Part shown: positions 15,884 through 23,716 of the stretch, one piece after another
Position numbering within the stretch: the stretch's first letter is position 1
Layout: each line of letters begins with the position of its first letter
Source of the DNA: CAZADA01 sp964526675
GTDB lineage: Bacteria; Pseudomonadota; Alphaproteobacteria; Caulobacterales; Maricaulaceae
DNA: 64,000 nucleotides
Direction of reading: 5' to 3'
Assembly (NCBI GenBank): GCA_964526675.1
Contig: CAZGLY010000011.1
Coordinates: forward strand, 9,962 to 73,961
Notes under the pieces: generated by a model
Told to the model about the DNA's origin: nothing
Databases searched by the model: none
Seen by the model: only the letters and a program-made list of their open reading frames with translations
Translations under genes and position numbers: made by a program

Positions 15884-17734
15884 GTGGCGCAAACGCATAA
15901 GGCATCACCTTTTTCGGCTCCGGACGCGGCCTATGCGACCCTCGCGCAGTCACGGCGCAAGGCGTTGGCGTTCCGGCTCGTGGTCGCGGTGTTCGGCGCG
16001 TGCGTGGCGGCGACCTACGGAGCGGTCGAGGCGGCGGGCGTCTATCTCGCGCTCGTGGTCGTGACGCAGGCGTTTGACGCGATTTGGTGCGCGCGGCTCC
16101 TGCGCCACGTCGAAACGGGCGCTTTGAGCCGGTTGGACCGCGCCGTGACGGTGGCGGGTATGACGCTGGCGACGGCGACTTACGGTCTGTTGCCGCCGAT
16201 CCTCTGGTTTCAGGACCTTCAGGCCACAACGGCCGTGGCGGTGATCTGGTTTTGCGGATCGCTGATTCATGTCGTGACGCACACGCATTATGTGCGTCCG
16301 GTGATGATCGCGGGCATGGCGGGACATCTGCTGATCTTCACGGGCATGCTCGCGGGGTCTTTGCTGACGGGGTTCGGGCTTTGGCCGTTGGCCTGCATCG
16401 TGTTGGCGTTCGTGGCGTTTGTGGTGCATCTGCGGGTGTTGCTGGCGCACTTCAGCGGGATCAGCGGCTCTTTGATGGCCGCGCGGCGGGACGCCGAGCG
16501 TCGCGGCGGCGAAGCTGAGCGCGCCAGTCAGGCGAAGTCCGATTTCCTCGCCATGATCAGCCATGAATTGCGGACGCCGCTCAATGGCGTGTTGGGCATG
16601 GCGCAAGCGTTGCGGGACACGACGCTGGACGGGCAACAAGAACGCTGTGTCGACACGATCCTGCAATCCGGCAATCTGCTGCTTGCCCTTCTCAACGAAG
16701 TTCTGGATTTCTCAAAAATTGAAGCTGGGAAACTGGAGCTGGAAGAGATCAGCTTTGAGTTGCGCCCCTTGATTGAGACGGTGTCTCATCTGTGCCGCTC
16801 GATCGCGGAGGACAAGGGGCTGCTGTTTTCCGTCGATGTCGATGATGACATCCCACAGACGCTTGTGGGTGATCCGATCCGAATTCAGCAGATTCTGATC
16901 AATCTCTTGTCGAATGCGGTCAAGTTTACCGAAGCTGGCGCAATTCGTTTGGAAGTTCGCGGGGATGTGGTGGCGGAGAACGCCGCCTTGATCACGTTCC
17001 GTGTGCACGACACCGGCTGCGGGATCTCAACGACCGATCAGGCCCGTTTGTTCCAGGCGTTCACGCAAGCGGATCGGTCGACGAGCCGGCGGTTCGGCGG
17101 CACGGGGCTGGGCCTTGCGATCGCGCGCCGGTTGGCGCGCTTGATGGGGGGCGACATCACGGTCGAGAGCGTTCTGGGCGACGGGTCGGTGTTTACCGCG
17201 CAGATCAAGACGGTGCTGACGGAACGCCGCTCCCAGTCGCGCGCCGCTCCGGCCAGGGCCGAGTCCCGCGGGGCGGCGGAGCTGGAGCAATCAGGACGGG
17301 TCTTGCGTGTCCTGGTGGTCGACGACAATCCGGTGAATCAAAGCGTGGTCGCCGCGTTCCTGGAAGGCCCGAACGTGCGGCTCCAGACCGCGTTCGATGG
17401 CCACGAGGCCCTCACCATGTTGACGGATGAGCGCTTCGACGTCGTGCTGATGGATGTGCTGATGCCCCGCCTCGATGGTCTGAAAGCGACGCGTCGTCTG
17501 CGCGGCGGCGGCGGCCCCAACGCGGCGGCGCCCGTCATCGCGCTGACCGCTGACGCCAAGGAGGACACGCGGCGCCAGTGCGCAGAGGCGGGGATGACCG
17601 CGTTCTTAACAAAGCCGATCAATCGGGCCGCGCTGATGGAAATTGTGACCCAGTATGGCCCAGGCGGCGACCTGATCTCGCCCGCGACGTCGACCAAGCC
17701 AGAGCACGGCGCGCCGGAGCGCGCGCGCCTCTGA
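15884..17734 (+). CDS. Membrane-bound hybrid histidine kinase
   Basis: 616 residues. Residues about 28-190 form six predicted membrane helices without a recognisable periplasmic sensor. The DHp domain follows, with SHELRTPLNG (phosphorylated His about 227), then a HATPase_c domain with N box (NLLSNAVKFT), G1 (DTGCGIS), F box and G2 (GTGLGLAIARR). A linker of about 35 residues leads to a receiver domain at about 474-590 with VVDDNPVNQ, phospho-acceptor Asp about 524 in LMDVLMPRLDG, and Lys in TKPI. This is the ordinary hybrid kinase layout. GTG at 15884 has GGTGGAG upstream. No partner phosphotransfer or response-regulator gene is adjacent; the signal is unknown. Confidence 0.92.
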   Translation: MAQTHKASPFSAPDAAYATLAQSRRKALAFRLVVAVFGACVAATYGAVEAAGVYLALVVVTQAFDAIWCARLLRHVETGALSRLDRAVTVAGMTLATATYGLLPPILWFQDLQATTAVAVIWFCGSLIHVVTHTHYVRPVMIAGMAGHLLIFTGMLAGSLLTGFGLWPLACIVLAFVAFVVHLRVLLAHFSGISGSLMAARRDAERRGGEAERASQAKSDFLAMISHELRTPLNGVLGMAQALRDTTLDGQQERCVDTILQSGNLLLALLNEVLDFSKIEAGKLELEEISFELRPLIETVSHLCRSIAEDKGLLFSVDVDDDIPQTLVGDPIRIQQILINLLSNAVKFTEAGAIRLEVRGDVVAENAALITFRVHDTGCGISTTDQARLFQAFTQADRSTSRRFGGTGLGLAIARRLARLMGGDITVESVLGDGSVFTAQIKTVLTERRSQSRAAPARAESRGAAELEQSGRVLRVLVVDDNPVNQSVVAAFLEGPNVRLQTAFDGHEALTMLTDERFDVVLMDVLMPRLDGLKATRRLRGGGGPNAAAPVIALTADAKEDTRRQCAEAGMTAFLTKPINRAALMEIVTQYGPGGDLISPATSTKPEHGAPERARL

Positions 17735-17770
17735 TACCGACCCGCTAACCCGTGTCGCGGGTCCGGTCGG

Positions 17771-17989
17771 TCAGCGTCGGGTCACGAGTCCTTCGCGCTG
17801 GGCCCGTTTGCGCGCCAGTTTGCGGGCGCGACGGATGGCCTCGGCTTTTTGGCGGGCGCGTTTTTCAGAGGGTTTTTCATAGTGGTTCCGCCGTTTCATC
17901 TCGCGGAACGTGCCTTCGCGTTGCATCTTTTTCTTCAACGCTTTGATGGCTTGGTCGACATTGTTGTCGCGGACATAAATCTGAACGAT
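17771..17989 (-). CDS. rpsU: 30S ribosomal protein bS21, apparent AUC start codon
   Basis: The minus strand encodes a complete S21: 72 residues starting (I/M)VQIYVRDNNVDQAIKAL, then KKKMQREG, FREMKRR, HYEKPSEKRARQKAEA, and ending AQREGLVTRR. S21 binds near the anti-Shine-Dalgarno end of 16S rRNA and aids initiation. Close relatives begin MVQI with ATG, but here that codon is ATC (17989..17987). A perfect AAGGAGG at 18004..17998 lies 8 nt upstream, and a stop (TGA, 18010..18008) closes the frame. No ATG, GTG or TTG lies between, and the first in-frame ATG is codon 22, which would delete a universally conserved segment. So it is either an AUC-initiated gene or carries a single-base error. It is divergent from COQ9, a usual alphaproteobacterial neighbour. 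Confidence 0.93.
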   Translation of the reverse strand: MVQIYVRDNNVDQAIKALKKKMQREGTFREMKRRNHYEKPSEKRARQKAEAIRRARKLARKRAQREGLVTRR

Positions 17990-18004
17990 GACTTGGTCCT
18001 CCTT
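17987..18004 (-). promoter_or_regulatory. rpsU translation-initiation site: perfect Shine-Dalgarno plus ATC
   Basis: AAGGAGG (18004..17998), 8-nt spacer, then ATC (17989..17987) in frame with S21. Position and strength mark this codon as the start. Strong Shine-Dalgarno pairing would compensate for a poor start codon. Initiation factor IF3 discriminates against AUC, as it does against the AUU start of its own gene infC, so expression could be sensitive to initiation-factor or ribosome state. The first part is seen; the regulation is inferred. Confidence 0.7.
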
Positions 18005-18041
18005 GCGTCATGGCGCTGGGACACCCCCACGCGGCCTCGGC

Positions 18042-18070
18042 TAGATAGCAATGATGCCTTAAACTGTCTA
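18042..18070 (-). promoter_or_regulatory. Candidate housekeeping promoter of rpsU
   Basis: On the minus strand TAGACAG (18070..18064), a 14-nt spacer and GCTATCTA (18049..18042) resemble the Caulobacter housekeeping sigma consensus TTGACGS-N10-14-GCTANAWC, with mismatches in both boxes. It would give a leader of roughly 40-50 nt before the Shine-Dalgarno. Matched by eye only. Confidence 0.35.
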
Positions 18071-18117
18071 CAAACGCGCAGCGTTTTCATGGCGCGCGGT
18101 GGTGAAGGAGACGCGGT

Positions 18118-18804
18118 GTGGCGGCGATGGACGTGACGTTGGATCCTGAGCGGCGAGCGGTCTTGAGCGCGATGCTGGCGCGCGCGCCGTTTGACGGCTG
18201 GTCGCGCACGGCGCTTGAGCAGGCGGGCGCGGACGTTGGTGTTGAGCCAGGGGCGCTGGCGTTGCTCATTCCTGGCGGCGTCGTCGAGGTGTTGGAGCTC
18301 TGGGCGGCGGTTTGCGATCGCGACGCCCGCGATCGCCTCGCGGCGGTGGATCAAACGGCGATGAAGGTGCGCGAGAAAGTCGCGTTTGGCGTGCGCGCCC
18401 GCCTGGAGGCGATCGGCGATGAGCATCGGGAGGCCGCCCGTCGCGGTTTGGCGCGTTTGGCGCTTCCCGACGGCGCCGGTGCGGCTGCGCGCATCGGTTG
18501 GCGGGCGGCGGACACGGTGTGGCGCGGCATTGGCGACCGTTCGACGGACGGAAACTTCTATTCCAAGCGGGTGATTCTGAGCGGGGTGTTCGCGGTCGTG
18601 ACGCCGGCGTGGCTCAACGCGTCCGGACCGGCGGACGACACGCCTTGGCGTGTGTTGGACGCGCGCATTGAGGACGTGATGCGGTTTGAGAAGGTGAAAG
18701 CGCGGCTGCGTTCGTGGACCGACAACGGCCCCTCTTTGGTCGACGGTCTGGCGCGGTTGCGGTATCCGCGCCGGCCACGGAGCGGGCTGCACGGTCAGCG
18801 CTGA
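18118..18804 (+). CDS. COQ9 family protein (ubiquinone biosynthesis accessory factor)
   Basis: 228 residues. COQ9 is a lipid-binding, TetR-fold-like protein that in mitochondria and alphaproteobacteria supports ubiquinone hydroxylation by COQ7. The C-terminal region is diagnostic: DTVWRGIGDRSTDGNFYSKR and LSGVFAVVTPAWL, followed by the amphipathic membrane-associating helix. GTG at 18118 lies after GAAGGAG. It is divergent from rpsU; this pairing is widespread in alphaproteobacteria. Confidence 0.88.
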   Translation: MAAMDVTLDPERRAVLSAMLARAPFDGWSRTALEQAGADVGVEPGALALLIPGGVVEVLELWAAVCDRDARDRLAAVDQTAMKVREKVAFGVRARLEAIGDEHREAARRGLARLALPDGAGAAARIGWRAADTVWRGIGDRSTDGNFYSKRVILSGVFAVVTPAWLNASGPADDTPWRVLDARIEDVMRFEKVKARLRSWTDNGPSLVDGLARLRYPRRPRSGLHGQR

Positions 18805-18819
18805 GATCCCAAAGCGCCC

Positions 18820-19044
18820 TTAGGTGCGCCGCGAGGGGGCCACCGGCTCGGCGTTGGGCCGGGTGGGCGCGACGTTCGCGTTCTCATTCAGAAAATGCTC
18901 GAGATCGACCACGGCGATGCGCCACTCGCGGCCGAACTTGATCGCCCGCAGCTTGTGCTGGCGAATCCAAGCGCGGATGGTGCTTTCTTTGACCTTGAGG
19001 CGGTCGGCGGTCTCGTGCACCGTGAGGAGCGGCTTACTCAGCAT
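18820..19044 (-). CDS. Excisionase-type helix-turn-helix DNA-binding protein
   Basis: About 74 residues with a single MerR/excisionase-like winged HTH (LLTVHETADRLKVKESTIRAWIRQHKL, then IKFGREWRI as the wing). The C-terminal ~20 residues are Pro/Ala/Arg-rich. ATG at 19044 places MLSKPLLTV at the usual distance from the HTH; an ATG at 19077 would add 11 residues. No good ribosome site is seen for either. There is no integrase or other mobile gene nearby, so it is more likely a small stand-alone regulator than an active excisionase. Confidence 0.7.
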   Translation of the reverse strand: MLSKPLLTVHETADRLKVKESTIRAWIRQHKLRAIKFGREWRIAVVDLEHFLNENANVAPTRPNAEPVAPSRRT

Positions 19045-19172
19045 GTTGCGGCACCATAGTCTGTGTCGAATACCCATAGTAGTGGCAAGGCTGTTTTAGC
19101 GCGTCCACATCGCGTATTGCCGCACCCTGTCACCGTTGACGATGGTTTTTGTGTGGGCGTCCGTCATACGGA

Positions 19173-20261
19173 TCACGAAACGCGTGTGATGTGGCCGGTT
19201 TTCCGCCCCGGCGTCGCGGCGCGTTTGCCGTAGTGATTCAGCCGCAGCCGCGGGTCGCGCAGCAGCTCAGTCGCCGCGTTCACGGACTCGCCCAGGAGGT
19301 TGGTCATGACGACCTCGCCGCCGCGACGGGCTGGATCGCCCAAAGGCCAACCGGCGATCGCGCGCACGTGCTGTTCGAACTGATCGCACCAGGCGCCGCC
19401 GTCGGTCCAGTGACCGGAGTTGTGGACCCGCGGAGCGATCTCATTGACCAACAGTCCGCCCGGAGCGTCGAAGAATTCCACCGCCATCACGCCGACATAG
19501 TCCAGCCGGTCCATCATGCGGCGCGTGAAGCCGACCGCGTCATCCTGCAAGGCTGCGCTGTCGGGCGCGGGGGCGCGGCTTTCCCGGAGGATCCCCTCCT
19601 CATGCCGATTTTCGGCCAAGTCGTACGCCGCGAACGCGCCGTCCACGCCGCGTGCGCCGATCACCGAGACCTCGCGGTGAAACCGCACAACGCCTTCCAC
19701 AATCGCCGGCGCCCGGCCGTGCGCCGCCCACGCCTCGTGGATGTCCGCCGCAGAGCGGACCAGGGCTTGGCCTTTGCCGTCATAGCCGAACCGGCGCGTC
19801 TTGAAGATCGCCGGCGCGCCCACGGCCGCGAGCGCCGTCTCCGCGTCGTTGGCTGCGTCGATCGTGGCGAACGTGGCCGTCGCGGCCCCGCACGCGGCCG
19901 CAAAGCGCTTTTCCTCGAGACGATCTTGGGCGATCGCCACGGCCCGCGGCGTCGGGCGCACCGGCTTCGACGCGTGCAGAGCCATGAGCGCATCCACCGG
20001 CAGATGCTCGAGCTCGTGGGTGATCACGGCGCACGGCTCCGCGAAGCGCTTGAGACGCGCGAGGTCGTCAAAGGCGCCCACAGTCGCGGCCGCTGCAACG
20101 CGAGCGGCGGGCGCGTCCGGTTCCGTCGCGTACACATGGACGTCGAAGCCGAGGCGCGCTGCGGCCAGGGCGATCATGCGCCCCAGCTGGCCGCCGCCCA
20201 CCACGCCGATCGTGGCGCCAGGCGCGATGGGACCGCCGGCGCGCGCATCGGGCGTGGTCAT
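19173..20261 (-). CDS. purK: N5-carboxyaminoimidazole ribonucleotide synthase
   Basis: 362-residue ATP-grasp enzyme that carboxylates AIR with bicarbonate and ATP in purine synthesis. Visible features are the N-terminal VVGGGQLGRMIALAAARLGF, the ATP-grasp core with KTRRFGYDGKGQ, the active-site region (MAVEFFDAPGGLLVNEIAPRVHNSGHWT), and the late HYGKR. ATG at 20261 overlaps the purE stop by 4 nt (ATGA), so translation is coupled and the product passes straight to PurE. Confidence 0.96.
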   Translation of the reverse strand: MTTPDARAGGPIAPGATIGVVGGGQLGRMIALAAARLGFDVHVYATEPDAPAARVAAAATVGAFDDLARLKRFAEPCAVITHELEHLPVDALMALHASKPVRPTPRAVAIAQDRLEEKRFAAACGAATATFATIDAANDAETALAAVGAPAIFKTRRFGYDGKGQALVRSAADIHEAWAAHGRAPAIVEGVVRFHREVSVIGARGVDGAFAAYDLAENRHEEGILRESRAPAPDSAALQDDAVGFTRRMMDRLDYVGVMAVEFFDAPGGLLVNEIAPRVHNSGHWTDGGAWCDQFEQHVRAIAGWPLGDPARRGGEVVMTNLLGESVNAATELLRDPRLRLNHYGKRAATPGRKTGHITRVS

Positions 20262-20776
20262 GAGCGGTCGCTCGTACGGGCGGTGGAGTCGATCTCGGGA
20301 TGGAGCGCGACGGAGTCCGTTTGGGCCTGTCGCCACGCGTCTAGGCGATCCGCGAGCGCGGCGTCCGTGAGCGCGAGCACTTGCGCGGCCAGAAGGCCGG
20401 CGTTGAACGCGCCTGCGTCGCCGATCGCCAGCGTGCCCACGGCCACGCCTTTGGGCATCTGCGCGATCGACAACAAGCTGTCGAGCCCAGACAGCGTTTT
20501 CGACTGCACCGGTACGCCGAACACGGGCAACGGCGTCATGGCGGCGGTCATTCCGGGAAGGTGCGCCGCCCCGCCGGCGCCGGCGATGATGACGCGCACG
20601 CCGCGGGCGCGGGCGTCCTTGGCGAAGGCCGTTAGGCGGTCCGGCGTGCGATGGGCGGACACGATCCGCACCTCGTAGGCGACGCCCAGGGTGTCCAGAA
20701 CGCCGGCGGCCGCGGCCATTGTGGGCCAGTCCGACTGTGAGCCCATGATGATCGCGATGGGCGCGGTTTCCGCCAT
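20258..20776 (-). CDS. purE: N5-carboxyaminoimidazole ribonucleotide mutase
   Basis: 172-residue class I PurE that converts N5-CAIR to CAIR. MGSQSDWPTM is the phosphate/substrate loop; SAHRTPDRL carries the catalytic His region; AGGAAHLPGM and PVQSKTLSGLDSLLSIAQMP are conserved. ATG 20776 is used rather than in-frame codons further upstream, which would add an unrelated basic stretch. The C-terminal tail past the domain is about ten residues longer than in E. coli. Overlaps purK. Confidence 0.96.
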   Translation of the reverse strand: MAETAPIAIIMGSQSDWPTMAAAAGVLDTLGVAYEVRIVSAHRTPDRLTAFAKDARARGVRVIIAGAGGAAHLPGMTAAMTPLPVFGVPVQSKTLSGLDSLLSIAQMPKGVAVGTLAIGDAGAFNAGLLAAQVLALTDAALADRLDAWRQAQTDSVALHPEIDSTARTSDRS

Positions 20777-20807
20777 GCTGGAGGGTCCTCGGCGAGTGGA
20801 GCGCGGG

Positions 20808-20835
20808 ACGATACGCACGGCGTGTCCTGGGTCAA
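20808..20835 (-). promoter_or_regulatory. Candidate promoter of purEK
   Basis: On the minus strand TTGACC (20835..20830), 16 nt, then TATCGT (20813..20808), about 30 nt before the purE start. The -35 box matches 5 of 6; the -10 box is weaker. No PurR-like palindrome is seen. By-eye match. Confidence 0.4.
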
Positions 20836-20931
20836 GCCTGCGCTCTCGTCACTTGGGGGTCGGAGAGAAGGGGTTTCTTAACGACGTCACGGTCTAGTCG
20901 CACACATTGCTGTCATCTTGCGACCGACCTC

Positions 20932-21651
20932 ATGGACGCTCTTCACCGGCACGCCTTTGACCCTCTGTCTGGTCCCGATCTTGGGCCAGATTTCGGGCTG
21001 CCTGCTGGCCCCGAGGACGCTGTCGCGGAGTCGTCGAGTGAGCGCGCCACGCAGACGCGCGGCGCCGCGGTCTCGGCGGCTGTGCGTGCGGAGATGCTGC
21101 GCTTGTTGGTCGAAATGGGCCGGCTGCACGATGAGGCCGCGCGGTTGCGGCGGCGTGTGGCGGAGTTGGAAGCGCTCGCGGACACCGATCCATTGGCGGA
21201 TGTGTTGAATCGGCGCGCGTTCTTGCGCGAGTTCGACCGTATGATTGCGCATGCCGCGCGTTATGGCGGTGCGGTGAGCCTCATCTACTTGGATCTGGAC
21301 GCCTTCAAGAGCGTCAACGATCGTTTCGGCCACGCCGCTGGCGACGCCGTGATCCGCCATGTCGCGCAGATTTTGCGCCGGCGGACCCGCGCCAGCGACA
21401 TCGTGGGCCGCATGGGCGGCGACGAGTTCACGGTGGCGTTGTCCCACGCGGATCACGCTGCGGCGTTGGCGCGCGCGTTCGACCTGTGCCGGGCGATCGC
21501 GGCTGACCCGGCCGATTTCGAAGGGCGCGCCGTGACGGTGACCTGCACGTGCGGCGCGGAGGCGGTTCGTCCAGGGGAGATGGCCCAGCATGTCGTGGCG
21601 CGCGCCGATGAGGCGATGTACGCGCGCAAGGTCAAACTCGCGGCGTCGTAA
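20932..21651 (+). CDS. Diguanylate cyclase (GGDEF) with intact inhibitory site
   Basis: 239 residues. The N-terminal ~80 residues are Ala/Arg/Glu-rich with a predicted coiled coil and no recognised sensor or membrane helix. The GGDEF domain spans about 85-235: TDPLADVLNRRAF, LDLDAFKSVNDRFGHAAGD, and GGDEF at 162-166. RASD at 153-156, five residues upstream, is the RxxD I-site that binds c-di-GMP for feedback inhibition. It should make c-di-GMP from two GTP in the cytoplasm, probably as a coiled-coil dimer. No good ribosome site precedes ATG 20932. It stands between purE and the DUF465 genes. Confidence 0.9.
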   Translation: MDALHRHAFDPLSGPDLGPDFGLPAGPEDAVAESSSERATQTRGAAVSAAVRAEMLRLLVEMGRLHDEAARLRRRVAELEALADTDPLADVLNRRAFLREFDRMIAHAARYGGAVSLIYLDLDAFKSVNDRFGHAAGDAVIRHVAQILRRRTRASDIVGRMGGDEFTVALSHADHAAALARAFDLCRAIAADPADFEGRAVTVTCTCGAEAVRPGEMAQHVVARADEAMYARKVKLAAS

Positions 21652-21680
21652 CGGGATCCGGACCGGCGCAGCGAGCCCGA

Positions 21681-21890
21681 TCAGGCGATGATGTCCGGGT
21701 TCAGTTGATTCTCGATCCAGCAAATCTCATCGCGCAGGGCCAGCTTGCGCTTCTTAAGCCGGGTCAGTTTGAGCTGATCGCGCACGCCTGTGGCTGCCAT
21801 GGCCGCGACCGCGTCATCAAGGGCGCGATGCTCTTCCCGAAGGTCGTACAAGCGCGCCTGGAGCGCGGTGTCGTTGGCCCCGTTTTCCAT
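21681..21890 (-). CDS. DUF465 (YdcH-like) small coiled-coil protein
   Basis: 69 residues: a single amphipathic helical hairpin with LREEHRALDD and LTRLKKRKLALRDEI, the pattern of DUF465/YdcH proteins. Function unknown. ATG 21890 is chosen because the family domain starts right after; upstream in-frame sequence is unlike the family. Placed near purE as in many alphaproteobacteria, and divergent from a second family member. Confidence 0.8.
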   Translation of the reverse strand: MENGANDTALQARLYDLREEHRALDDAVAAMAATGVRDQLKLTRLKKRKLALRDEICWIENQLNPDIIA

Positions 21891-22080
21891 CGTGCGTCCA
21901 GAAATTCTCCGCAGCCCATCGGGGATTTTCCACAGGAAAATGGCGGTCGTCAGCGGCCCTGTAAAGGCGTGTGTGGCGCAGAAGGAGCTCGCCGCGCGCG
22001 CGCCTGGCGCCGCGGGTCGTGACTCACCTCGTTGAAGTGTGATCTTATTGCGACATGAGCACCACAATGAGGAGGCGAGT

Positions 22081-22251
22081 ATGGCTGTGCATGCGCGCAT
22101 TCGGGAATTGTCGGCCCGTCACCGGGACTTACACCAGGCCTTGGAGGCGGAGCTGAAGCGTCCAGGCGCTGATCTCGATCGCTTAGCGGTGCTTAAGAAA
22201 CAGAAATTGCGGCTAAAGGACGAAATCGCGGCGCTCGAAAGCCGGGCCTGA
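22081..22251 (+). CDS. DUF465 (YdcH-like) small coiled-coil protein
   Basis: 56 residues, HARIRELSARHRDLHQALE then LAVLKKQKLRLKDEIAALE, the same helical hairpin as the gene at 21681-21890. GAGGAGG lies just before ATG 22081, a much stronger ribosome site than its sibling has. Function unknown. It converges on cheY, ending 12 nt from the cheY stop. Confidence 0.82.
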   Translation: MAVHARIRELSARHRDLHQALEAELKRPGADLDRLAVLKKQKLRLKDEIAALESRA

Positions 22252-22263
22252 TCGCGCAGGCGT

Positions 22264-22653
22264 TCAGGCGAGCGCGCCTATGACCGCCTCAACCTTCTTG
22301 CGGAGGGTTGCCACGTCATAGGGCTTCACAATGTAGTTGTTCACGCCCGCCTGGATCGCCTCCACGACGGATTCGCGATCGCCGTGACCCGTGGCCATAA
22401 TAAAGGGCACGGTCTTGCTGCGCTCATGTTTGCGCAGAAGCTTCAAGAGGGTCAGGCCGTCGATCTCGTCCATGTGCCAATCGGACAGGACGAGTTCGAC
22501 TTTATGCTTGGCCAACACTTCGAGCGCCTGACGGCCATTGCGGGCTTCGCGCACATTGACCACGCCCAGCTGCTGCAGCGCGTAGCGGGCCAACTGCCGC
22601 ATGCTGGTTTGGTCGTCCACGATCAGGACACGCAGGTCACGCGCCTTTGGCAT
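22264..22653 (-). CDS. cheY: Chemotaxis response regulator CheY
   Basis: 129 residues, one receiver domain. Acidic pocket in VLIVDDQTSM, phospho-acceptor Asp about 58 in LVLSDWHMDEIDGL, Thr/Ser switch in IMATGHGD, and Lys about 110 in IVKPYD. The WHM segment after the Asp is typical of alphaproteobacterial CheY. ATG 22653 lies inside the end of cheB (17-nt overlap), so the two are translationally coupled. It should bind the flagellar motor switch, or act as a phosphate sink. Confidence 0.88.
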   Translation of the reverse strand: MPKARDLRVLIVDDQTSMRQLARYALQQLGVVNVREARNGRQALEVLAKHKVELVLSDWHMDEIDGLTLLKLLRKHERSKTVPFIMATGHGDRESVVEAIQAGVNNYIVKPYDVATLRKKVEAVIGALA

Positions 22654-23716
22654 AGCGGACCTCCGTAGCGGCGTTGTCGTCGGCGCGTGCGGCGTCCATC
22701 GACCACGCGGCGAGTTCGTCCAAGTGGCCCTCGCGTTGGACGGCGCCGGCGGCTTTCGCCGCTTTCGGCATGCCGTAGACCAAAGCGCTCGATTTCGATT
22801 GCCCAAAGGTGGCCGCGCCGGCCTCGCGCATCGCAACCAAACCCGCCGCGCCGTCGTTTCCCATGCCGGTGAGCACGACGCCGACGCCATCGCGGCCGGC
22901 GGCTGTGGCCGCTGAGTGAAACAGGATGTCCACGGACGGGCGGTGCGTTTCGGTGTCTTCGTCCGAGAGGCGGCACCGGTAACCGCCGCCCTCAGCGCCA
23001 GCGACGGCCTCCAGCCGCAGGTGCCGGTCGCCGGGGGCGATGACGCACTCGCCTTGGCGGATGACCGCGCCATCGGCGGCTTCGCGCACCGTGAGGGGCA
23101 GCCGATCGTTCAGCCGCGTGGCCAAGTGCCCCGTGAACCGCGCGGGCATATGCTGAGCGATCGCAATCGGCGGCGCGCTGGCCGGCAACGCGGCCAAAAA
23201 GCCGTTCAGCGCCTCGACGCCGCCGGTGGAGGAGCCCACCGCGATGACGGCTTGCGACCGAATGCGTCCGCCTTGCACGCGCTGCGACCCAGGGGCGCGG
23301 GCGGGCGTCGGTTCGACTTTTGCGCGAGCCGCCGAGCGCACCCGGGCGCCCAGGTCGCGGGAGAAACGGTCAAACGCGTCGCCCGACAAGTTGCGCGGTT
23401 TGCTCACGGCGTCGACGGCGCCGCGTTCGAGGGCCTGGATTGTCAGGTCCGCGCCCACGGCGGTGTGGGTCGAGATCATGATGACGGGCGTGGGGCGCAG
23501 CCGCATGAGACGGTCGAGAAAGGTCAAGCCGTCCATGCGCGGCATATCGATGTCGAGCGTGATGACGTCTGGGTTGACGGACTTGATCACGTCGCGCGCT
23601 TCGTAGGGGTCGCCCGCGACGCCGACGACGGCGACGCCCTCTTCGCGGTTCAGCACCTGGGTCAGCAGCTCACGCATCAGGCGGCTGTCGTCGCAGATCA
23701 CAACGCGCACGGTCAT
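22637..23716 (-). CDS. cheB: Chemoreceptor methylesterase/deamidase CheB
   Basis: 359 residues: receiver domain about 1-125 with phospho-acceptor Asp in VITLDIDMPRMDG, a basic linker, then the methylesterase domain with catalytic Ser in GSSTGGVEAL, His in QHMPARFTGHLA and Asp in GMGNDGAAGL. It removes methyl groups from receptors to adapt the chemotaxis response. ATG 23716 forms an ATGA overlap with the cheR stop; in-frame upstream codons overlap cheR and add non-family sequence. Confidence 0.93.
   Translation of the reverse strand: MTVRVVICDDSRLMRELLTQVLNREEGVAVVGVAGDPYEARDVIKSVNPDVITLDIDMPRMDGLTFLDRLMRLRPTPVIMISTHTAVGADLTIQALERGAVDAVSKPRNLSGDAFDRFSRDLGARVRSAARAKVEPTPARAPGSQRVQGGRIRSQAVIAVGSSTGGVEALNGFLAALPASAPPIAIAQHMPARFTGHLATRLNDRLPLTVREAADGAVIRQGECVIAPGDRHLRLEAVAGAEGGGYRCRLSDEDTETHRPSVDILFHSAATAAGRDGVGVVLTGMGNDGAAGLVAMREAGAATFGQSKSSALVYGMPKAAKAAGAVQREGHLDELAAWSMDAARADDNAATEVRYAKGA

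Noticed and set aside
17877..18011. 44-residue ORF starting at ATG 18011, overlapping rpsU in another frame
   Set aside because: No ribosome site of its own, no similarity, and it reads through the rpsU Shine-Dalgarno. Kept only as an alternative if an indel were found.
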